Shown here: positions 18,438 to 28,347 of the stretch, piece by piece
Layout of the letters: each line of letters begins with the position of its first letter
How positions within the stretch are numbered: position 1 is the stretch's first letter
Assembly (NCBI GenBank): GCA_018780035.1
Contig: JADMKE010000007.1
Location: 1 to 64,000, forward strand
DNA: 64,000 nucleotides
Direction of reading: 5' to 3'
Source: Candidatus Sericytochromatia bacterium
GTDB taxonomy: Bacteria > Cyanobacteriota > Sericytochromatia > UBA7694
The notes under the pieces: model-generated
Told to the model about the DNA's origin: nothing
What the model saw: only the letters and a program-made list of their open reading frames with translations
The model's database searches: none
Translations under genes and position numbers: made by a program

Positions 18438-18468
18438 ACTTTACAACCTAACGTTACGTCAGGTGCAA
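18438..18468 (-). promoter_or_regulatory. MerR-type promoter/operator with 19-bp spacer
   Basis: Minus strand TTGCAC-N19-TAAAGT with dyad ACCTGACGTAACGTTAGGT in the spacer. Confidence 0.75.
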
Positions 18469-18535
18469 GCCAAAAGTTTTGAACCCCCCAAGAAACCAGA
18501 GGACAGCAGGGCTACCTCAGCCCCAGAAAGGGGAA

Positions 18536-19138
18536 TCAGAGCAGTTTAAAAATGCCTTTAAGGGCCGTGCGGATCTTCTTTTCGGCATCTGCAGGCAAGA
18601 GCCAAACCTTGTCAGAACTGTCCCAGCGCGCGCCCTCAATTTTTTTGATCAGGCGGATGCTCTTGGGATCGTAAGGCACCCCCAGCGCCACGCAGCCCTC
18701 TTGTTTGTCGAAGGTCACACGCGGGTGTTCAAAATCTGTCGCCAGACTCTCCAAGACCGTATCCACCATTTCGAGCCGCATTTCTGCGCGGGCCTCAGCT
18801 TTGGCGGCTTCGCGCCGGAAAAATTCGCGCAGGCCCTCGACGGTATCGCGCACGGCGTAGAGATTGCGTGGCGTAATCGGCAAAGACCAGGATTTGTCGG
18901 AAGGGTGGTATTGGGAGCCCTCAATCTGTTTGATCGAAGCAATGGCTGTTTTGTGGTACGGAAACGTCAGACCGATGTCTGTGTCACTCAGGGTCACGCA
19001 GACCTCGTCGGTATCTCCTTCAAGTGGGGCCAGAACCAGGGCAAGCAGATCCGGTGAGAGTTTCTCGGCCTCTGGCACGGCAGGTGTTTCTGCTTCTGAT
19101 TCAGACAATTCCGGGACCAAGACATATGGGCTCAACAT
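18536..19138 (-). CDS. Hypothetical protein with two HARP-like repeats
   Basis: FPYHKTAIASIKQIEGSQYHPSDKSWSLPI and VPYDPKSIRLIKKIEGARWDSSDKVWLLPA. Confidence 0.65.
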   Translation of the reverse strand: MLSPYVLVPELSESEAETPAVPEAEKLSPDLLALVLAPLEGDTDEVCVTLSDTDIGLTFPYHKTAIASIKQIEGSQYHPSDKSWSLPITPRNLYAVRDTVEGLREFFRREAAKAEARAEMRLEMVDTVLESLATDFEHPRVTFDKQEGCVALGVPYDPKSIRLIKKIEGARWDSSDKVWLLPADAEKKIRTALKGIFKLL

Positions 19139-19222
19139 AAAACAAGCGCCTCGTTTGTACAAATATATACATATTGTATCACAATGTATTCATTCACACA
19201 AAGAGCAGCAACAAATGCCAAC

Positions 19223-20041
19223 CTAAGCGGCCCGGAGCTGGTTGACCCGCTCCATAAAAGCCGCAGTGCGATCATAATCGACCCCGTTTTGCCATTGGCC
19301 CAAGGTCTTCAAATCCGAGCCCACGATCAAAGCATCGGCCAAGGGCAAATAATCGTGTACATTTGCCCGGCTCACCCCCGAGCCCACCAGCACGGGTAAA
19401 TCCACGCCGGCTTTGACAGCCTTGATCTCTGCCAGATCGGCCGTTTTGCCTGTGGCGCTGCCGGTCAGAATCAGTCCATCACTGCGAAAAAAGGACGCGG
19501 CCTGGGCTGTTTCGACAATATCCACATCTTGGGTTATCGCATGGGAGCTGTGTTTCTTTTTGATATCTGTCAGAACCAAAATGTGCTGGGCCTCAATCTG
19601 CCGCCGGTAGCGCAGAAGTTCACCAGCACAGGCCATCATCGGGCCCTCGTCTGCCACATGGGCAAAGACAAAACCTTCAGCGCGAATAAATTGCATGCCA
19701 GCAGAGGCTGCCACCGCCAGCGCGGCCTGATTGGCCCCCGCCAGAATCTGAATGCCACAGGGCACAGTTCCACAGCGCTGCTTGACGGCATGGGCCACAA
19801 TGCTCATTTGCGCTACAATTTCGGGCCCCACCTCGCGGTTGAGATAGGGCAAATCGTGCATATTTTCAATCATCAGGGCATCGACTCCTGCGCGCAAATA
19901 GAGATCCGCCTCTGCCAGGGCTGCATCCAAAACCACAGCTGCTGGCCCCTGATACGCAGGGGTGCCCATCAAGGGCAAAAGGTGAATCATGGCAATCACA
20001 GGCTTGGGGGTGGTAAAAACCGTATCAAAACGAGACATCAT
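19223..20041 (-). CDS. BtpA/SgcQ family protein
   Basis: KPVIAMIHLLPLMGTPAY...DALMIENMHDLPY...GLILTGSATG...VLVGSGVS...ALIVGSDLK. Confidence 0.85.
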   Translation of the reverse strand: MMSRFDTVFTTPKPVIAMIHLLPLMGTPAYQGPAAVVLDAALAEADLYLRAGVDALMIENMHDLPYLNREVGPEIVAQMSIVAHAVKQRCGTVPCGIQILAGANQAALAVAASAGMQFIRAEGFVFAHVADEGPMMACAGELLRYRRQIEAQHILVLTDIKKKHSSHAITQDVDIVETAQAASFFRSDGLILTGSATGKTADLAEIKAVKAGVDLPVLVGSGVSRANVHDYLPLADALIVGSDLKTLGQWQNGVDYDRTAAFMERVNQLRAA

Positions 20042-20703
20042 CGTTCAACCTCTTCGCATTGTTTAAAAAACGGCGCAGCCAAATCGCGGTTGTCGAGCAC
20101 AACGTGGGCCCAGCGCCAGGGCTCGCAGCGCTGCAGATACATCTGTTGTCCCTGGACATAACGCCGCTGGCCGGGGGCTTCGGGGTCGGGGTCACTGCCA
20201 TCACGTTGGGCCAGACGGGCCACAGAAACGGAAAAAGGCACGTCCAAAAACAGCGAAAAATCCCAATAGCAGCGCAATTCAGGCCTGTGCAAAAAAATGC
20301 CGTCCAAGAGCAAAACTGCGCCCGCTTGGGCCTGCTGCCAAGGCAAATCCAGATGCTGATCCAAACGGTGATCAAAAACCGCCGGGCGGTAAGCCAAATT
20401 GCCCCCTGGCGAAAGCGGATCGAGCAGATTGGCTTTTAATTGGGAATAGTCATACGAGTCCTTAAAAAAGCCCTGGGGTGAATCTTTGCCCTGCCGGTAG
20501 CGCACAGCACGGGGATGGTGAAAACCATCCACCGAAGCGCGGATCACCGGCACTCCCTGAGCCAGCAAACGCGCTTCCAATTCATGGGCCAGTGTGGTCT
20601 TGCCCGCCCCATCCACCCCATCGATGGCCACCCGCAACACAGGAGCCGGTTGAAGCCGGCTTATCTGGGTTGCCAATTGTGCCAACACCATTGAGCGCGA
20701 CAC
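20038..20703 (-). CDS. Uridine kinase-like P-loop protein
   Basis: Walker A AIDGVDGAGKTTLA; SVDGFHHPRAVRYRQG; GTG start with AAAGGG upstream. Confidence 0.8.
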   Translation of the reverse strand: MSRSMVLAQLATQISRLQPAPVLRVAIDGVDGAGKTTLAHELEARLLAQGVPVIRASVDGFHHPRAVRYRQGKDSPQGFFKDSYDYSQLKANLLDPLSPGGNLAYRPAVFDHRLDQHLDLPWQQAQAGAVLLLDGIFLHRPELRCYWDFSLFLDVPFSVSVARLAQRDGSDPDPEAPGQRRYVQGQQMYLQRCEPWRWAHVVLDNRDLAAPFFKQCEEVER

Positions 20704-20705
20704 GT

Positions 20706-21671
20706 TTAGCCCTTTTCTCTTGAGAGAACAGCATCCCGCAGTGCAAAGAACTGGCTGCGGTGGGCTTCGATCTGTGCTGGCTGACAGCTGAGACAGCGCC
20801 AAGGTTTGCCTTTGCCCGTTAACATCACCATCGTCGTTGACTGTTTACAGGTTTTGCACAAAATGCCCTGATAAGCTTCACTGACAGGCTCAAACAAATC
20901 ACAGTCCACCTCGGGCAAAAGCGCAGCCAAACGGGCGATTTCTTCCATTTCAAACTGATTGGAAAGCAACAGATACTTCAATTCTGGCAACTCTGTCAGG
21001 GCGTCTAAGCTGGGTTCTTCCAAAATGAGGGTCGTCAACATCAGGCGTTTAAGCTGTTTGAGCGCAGCCAGCGGAGCCAGACTTTTGATTTTGACTTTTT
21101 TTAAACTGTTGCGCTGACCCGTAATGCTCAGCGACGCCAGAGCGGTCAAGGGCTCTAGAAAACGCAAATCGTAGACAGCAGGGTTGTTTTCAATCTCCAG
21201 ATCCACCAGGGTCGTCAACTGGCTCAAAACACCGATGGGCTCCGCAGAAGGCGCACTGCCCAGATGCAAATACCTGAGCTTTTTTAATTGCAAAAGCGGT
21301 TCCAAAGAGCGCAGCGCCCCCCATTTGATATACAGGCCTTCCAAATGGGGCATCTGACAGGCCGCCTCAAACAGCGCTTGGGTCACTTTGGTCTGAAACC
21401 AGAGCGTTTTCACCGAATCACAGCTGGGCAGCTTTTCAGACCAAGCGGCCACCCACTTCTTTTGCTGAGACGCAGACGCATTCGTTTGGGTACAGGCCAA
21501 AGACAAACGCTCACCGCCTTCAAAATCTGCAGGGTCTTGATGCGAAGGCGGTGGAAAATTCAAAGCCGGGCGATGAACCCAATAGCTTTGCCAGGGATGG
21601 ATCTCCAGGCTGCGCGCGGCTATCTCGGCTTTGAATCCCTGCAGAAAGTCTTGCAGAACGCCTTCACTCAT
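20706..21671 (-). CDS. Leucine-rich-repeat-like protein with C-terminal zinc ribbon
   Basis: Repeated L..L..L.L segments; CKTC...CLSC. Confidence 0.65.
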   Translation of the reverse strand: MSEGVLQDFLQGFKAEIAARSLEIHPWQSYWVHRPALNFPPPSHQDPADFEGGERLSLACTQTNASASQQKKWVAAWSEKLPSCDSVKTLWFQTKVTQALFEAACQMPHLEGLYIKWGALRSLEPLLQLKKLRYLHLGSAPSAEPIGVLSQLTTLVDLEIENNPAVYDLRFLEPLTALASLSITGQRNSLKKVKIKSLAPLAALKQLKRLMLTTLILEEPSLDALTELPELKYLLLSNQFEMEEIARLAALLPEVDCDLFEPVSEAYQGILCKTCKQSTTMVMLTGKGKPWRCLSCQPAQIEAHRSQFFALRDAVLSREKG

Positions 21672-23848
21672 TGAGGCCCATTGAGGCCCAAGACCTTCAA
21701 AAAGAAGGCATATTTAAACGCCACCTCTTTGAGATAATCGTAGCGGCCTGATGCGCCTGCATGTCCGGCACTCATATTGGTGTGCAACATCAGCAGGTTT
21801 TGGTCGGTTTTGGTGGCGCGCAGTTTGGCGACAAATTTGGCAGGCTCCCAATACTTCACGCGGGGGTCGTTGAGACCTGCCAGCACGAGCATATTCGGGT
21901 AGTTTTTGGCGGCAATATTGTCGTAAGGCGAGTAGGTCTTGATATAGTCGTAATACTCTTTTTGATTGGGATTTCCCCATTCGTCGTATTCGATCACGGT
22001 CAAAGGCAAACTCGGATCGAGCATGGTGCTCAGGGCATCGACAAAAGGCACATCGGCGATCACGCCCTGAAAGAGATCTGGGCGCAAATTGGTGACGGCC
22101 CCCATCAGCAGGCCACCGGCACTGCCACCTTCGATCACCAGCTTTTGGGGTGAGGTAAAGCCGTTTTTGATCAGGGCCTCGGCACTGGCAACAAAATCGC
22201 TAAAGGTATTGCGTTTATTGAGTAATTTACCATTGAGGTACCACTCACGGCCCAGGTCTTCACCGCCGCGAATATGGGCCAGGGCGTAGACAAAGCCGCG
22301 TTCGAGCAGGGCAATTCGGTTGGCATCAAAATCTGTGTCGGTGCTGGAGCCATAGGCCCCATAGCTGTAAAGCAGGGTCGGGTTCGTGCCCGTTTTTTTG
22401 AGTCCACGTTTGTAGATCAGCGAGACCGGCACACGCACGCCGTCGGGGGCTGTGGCGTAGATCCGCTCAGTCACATAGCGGCCCGCATCATACCCCGGCA
22501 CCGGGGATTGTTTTTTCAGGGCCAATTCCTGGGTATTCAGGTCAATCTCAAAGACCGAAGGGGGAGTCAACATCGAGGAATAGCCCACACGCAGCAGATT
22601 GCCATCGTGGTCCTGTTCAGCAGCGGGCCAAAGCGAAAAAAGGTGTTCAGGAAAGCGCAGGGTCATCTGTTTGTCGGTCAGCAGGTGTTTGACCCGCACC
22701 TCTTGACGGGCATCGGTACGGTAGATCAGCGCGGCCCAACTGTCAAAGACCTTGACCGATTCCAGCTTGGCCCCCTTTTGTTCGGGCACAAAATCTTTCC
22801 ATTGGCTGCGAGCAGGATTGGCTATCGGGGCCTGTTTGAGGCTGAAATTGAGCGCACCATCATTGCTGTGAATCAGAAAACGCGGACCGCTGTCCTCGAC
22901 ATGGTATTCCAGACCTTCGATCCGGGGCTGAATCATCACGGGGGTGCTGTCCGGCTGATTCGCAGGGATATAGCGGCATTCAGTGGTGGTCAGGCTCTCG
23001 ATCTGGAGGATTAAATATTTGCCACTGGCGGTTTTGCCAATGTTCACGTTATAGCGTTCATCGGGCTCTTCAAAGACCAACGTGTCTTTGGCGGCCTCTG
23101 TGCCCAAGCGGTGGCGGTAAAGGCGGTAGGGCCGATTGGCCGAGTCGATCACGTTATAAAAGAGGGTTTGACTGTCAGCGGCCCACTCGACGGTGTAATA
23201 GGTATTGGGAATTTTTTCAGCCAGCAACTGGCCTGTCTGCAAATCTTTGACCATCAGGGTAAAGGCCTCTGCACCCGTGGTATCGAGTGAATAGGCCAAA
23301 TAATGCTGATCGGGGCTCACCTCATAAATACCCAGGGCCATAAAATCCTGGCCTTTGGCCTCGGCATTGAGATCGAGCAAAACCTCTTCGGGGCCCTTCA
23401 TGCTGCCTTTGCGCCGGCAATAAACCGGGTAATTCTGACCCGCATCAATGCGCGAATAATAAAAATAATCGCCCTTTTTGCGCGGCACACTCTGGTCTTT
23501 TTCAACCATGCGGCCCACCATCTCTTTGTAAAGGGATTTTTGCAAAGGCAGGGTATCTGCCATCTGGGCTTCGGTATAGCTGTTTTCGGCCTGCAGGTAG
23601 TTTAAAACACGGGGGTCTTCAGGGTAATTGCGCAGCCAGAAATAGGGATCTTCGCGGTTATCACCGTGCAAGCTGAGGGTTTTGGACTGAAGTGGGGCCT
23701 GCGGAGGCATGCGCGTTTCCGCTGCCTGAGCGGGAAAGGGAGACAAAGTCATGATGAAAACTCCTGTGAGAAAAGTAGAACGGAGCAGGTGCAGGGTCGG
23801 GGCCAAGGGCTGAAACCGGTTATTTTTCCGCATCAGATTGATCCTCAA
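21668..23848 (-). CDS. ptrB: S9 family peptidase (oligopeptidase B-like)
   Basis: DPYFWLRNYPEDPRVLNYLQAEN N-terminus; catalytic GGSAGGLLMG; AGLNDPRV; exported N-terminus. Confidence 0.88.
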   Translation of the reverse strand: MRINLMRKNNRFQPLAPTLHLLRSTFLTGVFIMTLSPFPAQAAETRMPPQAPLQSKTLSLHGDNREDPYFWLRNYPEDPRVLNYLQAENSYTEAQMADTLPLQKSLYKEMVGRMVEKDQSVPRKKGDYFYYSRIDAGQNYPVYCRRKGSMKGPEEVLLDLNAEAKGQDFMALGIYEVSPDQHYLAYSLDTTGAEAFTLMVKDLQTGQLLAEKIPNTYYTVEWAADSQTLFYNVIDSANRPYRLYRHRLGTEAAKDTLVFEEPDERYNVNIGKTASGKYLILQIESLTTTECRYIPANQPDSTPVMIQPRIEGLEYHVEDSGPRFLIHSNDGALNFSLKQAPIANPARSQWKDFVPEQKGAKLESVKVFDSWAALIYRTDARQEVRVKHLLTDKQMTLRFPEHLFSLWPAAEQDHDGNLLRVGYSSMLTPPSVFEIDLNTQELALKKQSPVPGYDAGRYVTERIYATAPDGVRVPVSLIYKRGLKKTGTNPTLLYSYGAYGSSTDTDFDANRIALLERGFVYALAHIRGGEDLGREWYLNGKLLNKRNTFSDFVASAEALIKNGFTSPQKLVIEGGSAGGLLMGAVTNLRPDLFQGVIADVPFVDALSTMLDPSLPLTVIEYDEWGNPNQKEYYDYIKTYSPYDNIAAKNYPNMLVLAGLNDPRVKYWEPAKFVAKLRATKTDQNLLMLHTNMSAGHAGASGRYDYLKEVAFKYAFFLKVLGLNGPQ

Positions 23849-24064
23849 ATTGATTTTTTTTCAGTGAACCACAAAAATTGGCCCGATCACAACTGTGGGC
23901 ATCCCAGACAAGGCCCAAAATAGATTGATGATTCTTTCTTGACGAATGGGCGGATCCTTGGCTATGCTTATAATTGACGCGGTGTGTACAAAGATCTTCA
24001 ACCCCTTTTTTGCGCTTGTCACACAGCTACTTGCAAACGAACTCGCGATTTGAAAGGTAATACC

Positions 24065-25801
24065 ATGTCTGAAAAAACTGGATTTCTCCGCAACCTCTTC
24101 CTCGGCGATGTGATTGAAGAAGTTATTTTTCCCTTCCCCCGCATGAAAGCCGAAGAGCAGGAAACCATTGAGATGATTTCTGCCAGCATCAAGGCCTTTG
24201 GCAAAAAAGTCAACCAGGACAAGATCGACAAAGACGAAAAACTGCCGCCTGAGCTGCTGGAAGAAATGAAAGAATTGGGCCTTTTCGGCCTGATCATTCC
24301 CGAAGAGTATGATGGCATTGGCCTGAGCGTCTCTGGTTATGCCCGCGTACTCGAAGATCTGGCTGTGCTTGGCAGTGCTGTGGCCGCCACCGCTGGGGGC
24401 CACCAGAGCATTGGCATGAAAGGCCTGCTCTTGAGCGGCAACGATGCCCAGAAAAAGAAATACCTTTCCAAATTGGCCAGTGGCGAAATGATTGCCGCCT
24501 TTTGTTTGACCGAGCCCAATTCCGGCTCTGATGCCGCCAGCATCCGTACCCGCGCTGTCTTGAGCGAAGACGGCAGCCACTACATCCTCAACGGCGAAAA
24601 ACAATTTATCACCAACGGTGGTTTTGCTGATTTTTACACCGTCTTTGCCCAAACCAGCATTGAAGAACAGGGCGTCAAACAGGACAAAATCACCGCCTTT
24701 ATTGTCACCCGCGATCTCGGCGGCGTGAGCAGCGGCCCCGAAGAGCAGAAAATGGGCTGGAAAGGTTCCTCCACCACCATGGTCTTCTTCGAAGATGTCA
24801 AAGTGCCTGTCGAAAATGTGATTGGTGAACCCGGCAAAGGCTTTAAAGTTGCCATGGAAATCCTCAACAATGGCCGTTTAAGCACCTCCACCGCCTCCTT
24901 TGGTGTGGCCAAATTGCTGATCGATATGAGCATTAAATACGCCAGTGAGCGCAAACAATTTGGCAAACACATTGGCCAATTCGACATCATCAAAGAGAAA
25001 ATCGCCAATATGTCGATGCTGGCTTATGGCATGCAGTGCCTGGGTTATATGACCGCGGGCATTGTCGATCGCGGTGTGACCGATTATTCGATCGAAGCGG
25101 CCGTCGCCAAGGTTTTCAGCACCGAGTCACTCTGGAAAATCTGCGACGAAGCCATGCAGATCCACGGCGGCATGGGTTATATGCGCGAATTGCCGATCGA
25201 ACGCTTTATGCGCGATGCCCGTCTCGGTTTGATTATTGAAGGCACCAGCGAAATCTCCCGTGCCATGATTGCCCTCGAAGGCCTCAAAACCCTGGGCAAA
25301 TTCTTGAAAAAAGCCGGTCTGCGCGGCTATGCCCAAAAGGCCTTTACCCCCGCCAAAATGACCAAGGCCCATCCGATTTTCAGCAAAGAAGTCAACCTCT
25401 TCTGCAAAGGGGTCGACAAACTGAGCGCCTACGCCATGCAATTGCTGCGGGTCTACAAAAAAGACGTGATCCTGCTGCAATTGCACCAAAAGCGTATTGC
25501 CGAAGCCGTGATGGATCTCTACGTCATGGCCGCAATGTTGTCGCGCACCACGGCCCTGCTTGAAGCGGGCAAAAGCAAAGAAGAGGCCAAAACCGAGATC
25601 TACATGACCCGTTCTTTCTGCCGCATGGCCTTTGAGCGGATCGAAAAGAACATGGATCAATTTGATCTCAACCACGACCATTACCTCGGACGTCTGGCCG
25701 ACACCCTCTACGAAGATGGCGAGTTCGCTCCCAAAATCTTTGATCTGGGCAGCTTAGAAGATATGCCGGCCGCCAAAGAATTGGCCACCGCCACTCCCTA
25801 A
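24065..25801 (+). CDS. Acyl-CoA dehydrogenase family protein
   Basis: FCLTEPNSGSDAASIRT; QIHGGMGYMRELPIERFMRDAR; LIIEGTSEI. Confidence 0.92.
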   Translation: MSEKTGFLRNLFLGDVIEEVIFPFPRMKAEEQETIEMISASIKAFGKKVNQDKIDKDEKLPPELLEEMKELGLFGLIIPEEYDGIGLSVSGYARVLEDLAVLGSAVAATAGGHQSIGMKGLLLSGNDAQKKKYLSKLASGEMIAAFCLTEPNSGSDAASIRTRAVLSEDGSHYILNGEKQFITNGGFADFYTVFAQTSIEEQGVKQDKITAFIVTRDLGGVSSGPEEQKMGWKGSSTTMVFFEDVKVPVENVIGEPGKGFKVAMEILNNGRLSTSTASFGVAKLLIDMSIKYASERKQFGKHIGQFDIIKEKIANMSMLAYGMQCLGYMTAGIVDRGVTDYSIEAAVAKVFSTESLWKICDEAMQIHGGMGYMRELPIERFMRDARLGLIIEGTSEISRAMIALEGLKTLGKFLKKAGLRGYAQKAFTPAKMTKAHPIFSKEVNLFCKGVDKLSAYAMQLLRVYKKDVILLQLHQKRIAEAVMDLYVMAAMLSRTTALLEAGKSKEEAKTEIYMTRSFCRMAFERIEKNMDQFDLNHDHYLGRLADTLYEDGEFAPKIFDLGSLEDMPAAKELATATP

Positions 25802-25816
25802 GCCTGAATGACTCAC

Positions 25817-25850
25817 AAGGCCCGATCTGGCGATATCAGATCGGGCCTTT
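25817..25850 (+). terminator. Intrinsic terminator
   Basis: AAGGCCCGATCTG ... CAGATCGGGCCTT, 13-bp perfect arms, then T. Confidence 0.75.
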
Positions 25851-25864
25851 GTTATGATGAAGAG

Positions 25865-26671
25865 ATGTCTAGCTATCCACACCATCAGATCTTGATCCAA
25901 AAATTGCTCACCCAGATCCAGCCGGATCCACGTTATCTGGGTTTGGCGGCAGGGGGTTCCTGGTCTGAAAAACGCCTCGATCAGTGGTCCGATCTGGACC
26001 TGATTCTGTTCTGTGAGCCCCAGAGCCTGCCTGCACTGCTGGCCACGCGGGTGTCACTGGCGGCCCAATTGGGTGTTTTGCTTGAGAGTTTTAGTGGTCA
26101 ACACCTCGGGGATGAACGCCTGTTGATCTGCCTCTTTGGGGACCCCTTGATGCAGGTGGGTTTAAAATGGATCGCTTTGCCCGATTATGTGCAGCGGGTC
26201 GAAGATCCCGAATTGCTCTGGGAGCGGGATTCACAAGTTTCTCAACTCTTGGCAGAGACAACCGGGGCCTATCCTCGCCCGGATCTGGCCTGGATCGAAG
26301 CGCGTTTTTGGGTTTGGGTTCATCATGGCATCCTCAAACTGGGCCGAGGAGAACTGCTCGAACTGGCAGATCATTTGGGCTATTTGCGCAATCAGATACT
26401 CGGCCCGCTCTTGTTGATGCAATACGGCCATCCGCCCCGGCGGGTCCGGCGGGTGGAAACAGACTTGCCGCCCGAAGCCTTGGGTCGGCTTTTGCAGACC
26501 TTGGCAAAACATGATCGCGAGGCCCAAGCCGAGGCCCTGCTGGCTGCAATAAGCCTCTACCGCGATTTGCGCGCGTTTCACGGCTTGCCTGTCCAAGCCT
26601 GGAACCGACGGGCCGAAAAAGCTGTGATGGAATTTTTCGAGGCCGTTCGCGGAAATAGGCCTGTGTTATAA
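25865..26671 (+). CDS. Nucleotidyltransferase-domain protein
   Basis: GGSWSEKRLDQWSDLDLILFCE (GS..DxD). Confidence 0.7.
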   Translation: MSSYPHHQILIQKLLTQIQPDPRYLGLAAGGSWSEKRLDQWSDLDLILFCEPQSLPALLATRVSLAAQLGVLLESFSGQHLGDERLLICLFGDPLMQVGLKWIALPDYVQRVEDPELLWERDSQVSQLLAETTGAYPRPDLAWIEARFWVWVHHGILKLGRGELLELADHLGYLRNQILGPLLLMQYGHPPRRVRRVETDLPPEALGRLLQTLAKHDREAQAEALLAAISLYRDLRAFHGLPVQAWNRRAEKAVMEFFEAVRGNRPVL

Positions 26672-26705
26672 TTGCCGGAGACTTCTGAAATAACGCGAAA
26701 TAGAT

Positions 26706-27083
26706 ATGTATAATAACAAAACCAAATCCAAAGCCCTTTTGAGTGATGCTGATGTGGCAGCACATCTTGAGGCGCTTGTTGAATTACTTGAAGAGAAAAA
26801 AGCGATTGATCTGGCCAGTTTAGATCTGCGCCAGCGCTCGACCGTTGCTGATTATTTTGTGGTGGGTGGCGCCAACTCCCGTCCCCACGGCCAGGCGCTG
26901 GTGGGAACGGTACACCAATATGCCAAAGAGAAAGATTTGCAAGTTTACAGCCTCGAAGGCCAGGGTGATGGCACCTGGATCTTGATCGACCTGGGCTTTC
27001 TGGTGGTGCACATCATGCAAGAAGAGGAACGCCGTTTTTACAATTTAGAAGAGTTGTGGAGCCATGCAGAAGCAAGCCATTAA
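26706..27083 (+). CDS. rsfS: Ribosome silencing factor
   Basis: AIDLASLDLRQRSTVADYFVVGGANSRPHGQAL...GTWILIDLGFLVVHIMQEEERRFYNLEELW. Confidence 0.92.
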   Translation: MYNNKTKSKALLSDADVAAHLEALVELLEEKKAIDLASLDLRQRSTVADYFVVGGANSRPHGQALVGTVHQYAKEKDLQVYSLEGQGDGTWILIDLGFLVVHIMQEEERRFYNLEELWSHAEASH

Positions 27084-27543
27084 AGCCGGTTTGAAACGTG
27101 CCAACCAACAGGGGATGACCATTTATGAAATCCTAACGGTGTGTATTATTATTTCTGTGCTGGTCATGATTGCTGTGCCCAATTTTATTGCCAATAAAGA
27201 TCGGGCCAACGACTCTCAAATCGAAAGTAACGCACGTACCCTGCGAATTATGCTTGAAACCTATAAAGTCGATCACAAGCTCTATCCTGAAGATCTGCGC
27301 ACTTTGGGCTACGAAGCCACCAAAGAAAAATACAACAAAGCCATGACCAATCCCTACAGCCAAGCCAGTGGCGAAGTTGAAAGTGGCAAATGGGCGATTG
27401 ACTATGTCGGCCCGACCGGCCCAGCGGGTATGGTCACTTATCAGCCTTTGGCTGGGGGCGATAAGTATTATATTTTTGGCTATGCCAAAGATGGCTCTTT
27501 TCATAAAAAGAGCGGTAAAATTTTCACCATGAGCAACGGCTAA
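27064..27543 (+). CDS. Type IV pilin-like / pseudopilin protein
   Basis: Prepilin-type N-terminus NQQGMTIYEILTVCIIISVLVMIAVPNF. Confidence 0.8.
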   Translation: MQKQAIKAGLKRANQQGMTIYEILTVCIIISVLVMIAVPNFIANKDRANDSQIESNARTLRIMLETYKVDHKLYPEDLRTLGYEATKEKYNKAMTNPYSQASGEVESGKWAIDYVGPTGPAGMVTYQPLAGGDKYYIFGYAKDGSFHKKSGKIFTMSNG

Positions 27544-27572
27544 ACGCAACGGCTAAACGCAATGGCTAAACA
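27534..27572 (+). repeat. 13-bp tandem triplication over the pilin stop codon
   Basis: CAACGGCTAAACG CAACGGCTAAACG CAATGGCTAAACA. Confidence 0.9.
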
Positions 27573-27594
27573 AAGACAATAAGGGAAAACAGAG

Positions 27595-28143
27595 ATGGCA
27601 GAACGCAGCTACCGCCGCACCCAGTATTTTGTCAAACCGGATTTACAAACCAAATACGCCTTTATGTTTGTACTGGCCATTGGGGTGGGTCTCAATTTGG
27701 GGGTTATTCTGGCGCTATTGGCTCCGATGCTCAAAAATGACTCACCGGTTTTTCCTTTACTCTATTTGCTCTTGGCCCTCTCGTTTGTGGTACTCGTAGC
27801 GGGCATTAGCATTCTCTTTACCCACAAAATCGCCGGGCCGATCTTCAAGATCGAGCGCAGTTTTCGCCAGATCATCGACGAAAAAGATCTGAGCTTGCGT
27901 GTCTTTTTGCGCACCGATGACGAATTGCAGGAATTGGCTGAAGAGATCAACCGCTTGCTGGAACACTTCCGCAACAGCCTCTTGCTCGAAAACCAAAAAA
28001 GTGACGCCATTTTGGCGAAACTTGACTATGTGCTGGCCAATCTGGAGGGCGAAAATGCCCTGCCCGCAACGGAGATCCAAGAGCGTTTGGCCGATCTACG
28101 CCAAAAACTCGAGGATACGGGCCTAAAATACAAGCTCAGGTAG
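27595..28143 (+). CDS. HAMP-domain membrane protein
   Basis: Two TM segments followed by HKIAGPIFKIERSFRQIIDEKDLSLRVFLRTDDELQELAEEINRLLE. Confidence 0.8.
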   Translation: MAERSYRRTQYFVKPDLQTKYAFMFVLAIGVGLNLGVILALLAPMLKNDSPVFPLLYLLLALSFVVLVAGISILFTHKIAGPIFKIERSFRQIIDEKDLSLRVFLRTDDELQELAEEINRLLEHFRNSLLLENQKSDAILAKLDYVLANLEGENALPATEIQERLADLRQKLEDTGLKYKLR

Positions 28144-28188
28144 TCAGATCCCAATCCCGTACAAAACTGGATTTATTTTTCTAAACCC

Positions 28189-28217
28189 TTGTCAAGGCAC
28201 TCGTTTTCCTATAAATT
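28189..28217 (+). promoter_or_regulatory. Putative distal str-operon promoter P1
   Basis: TTGTCA (28189) with TAAATT/TATAAA 15-17 nt downstream. Confidence 0.45.
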
Positions 28218-28347
28218 AGGAAGTCTTGGGGACTTCATGGAATGACTCCGGTAAAAATGGGGTGCTTTTTGACCGCTCGGTCTGAGATGTAACTCACATC
28301 TGACTCATATCTGGTTCAGATTTTTCCCGCAAAGCCGCTGAATATGG

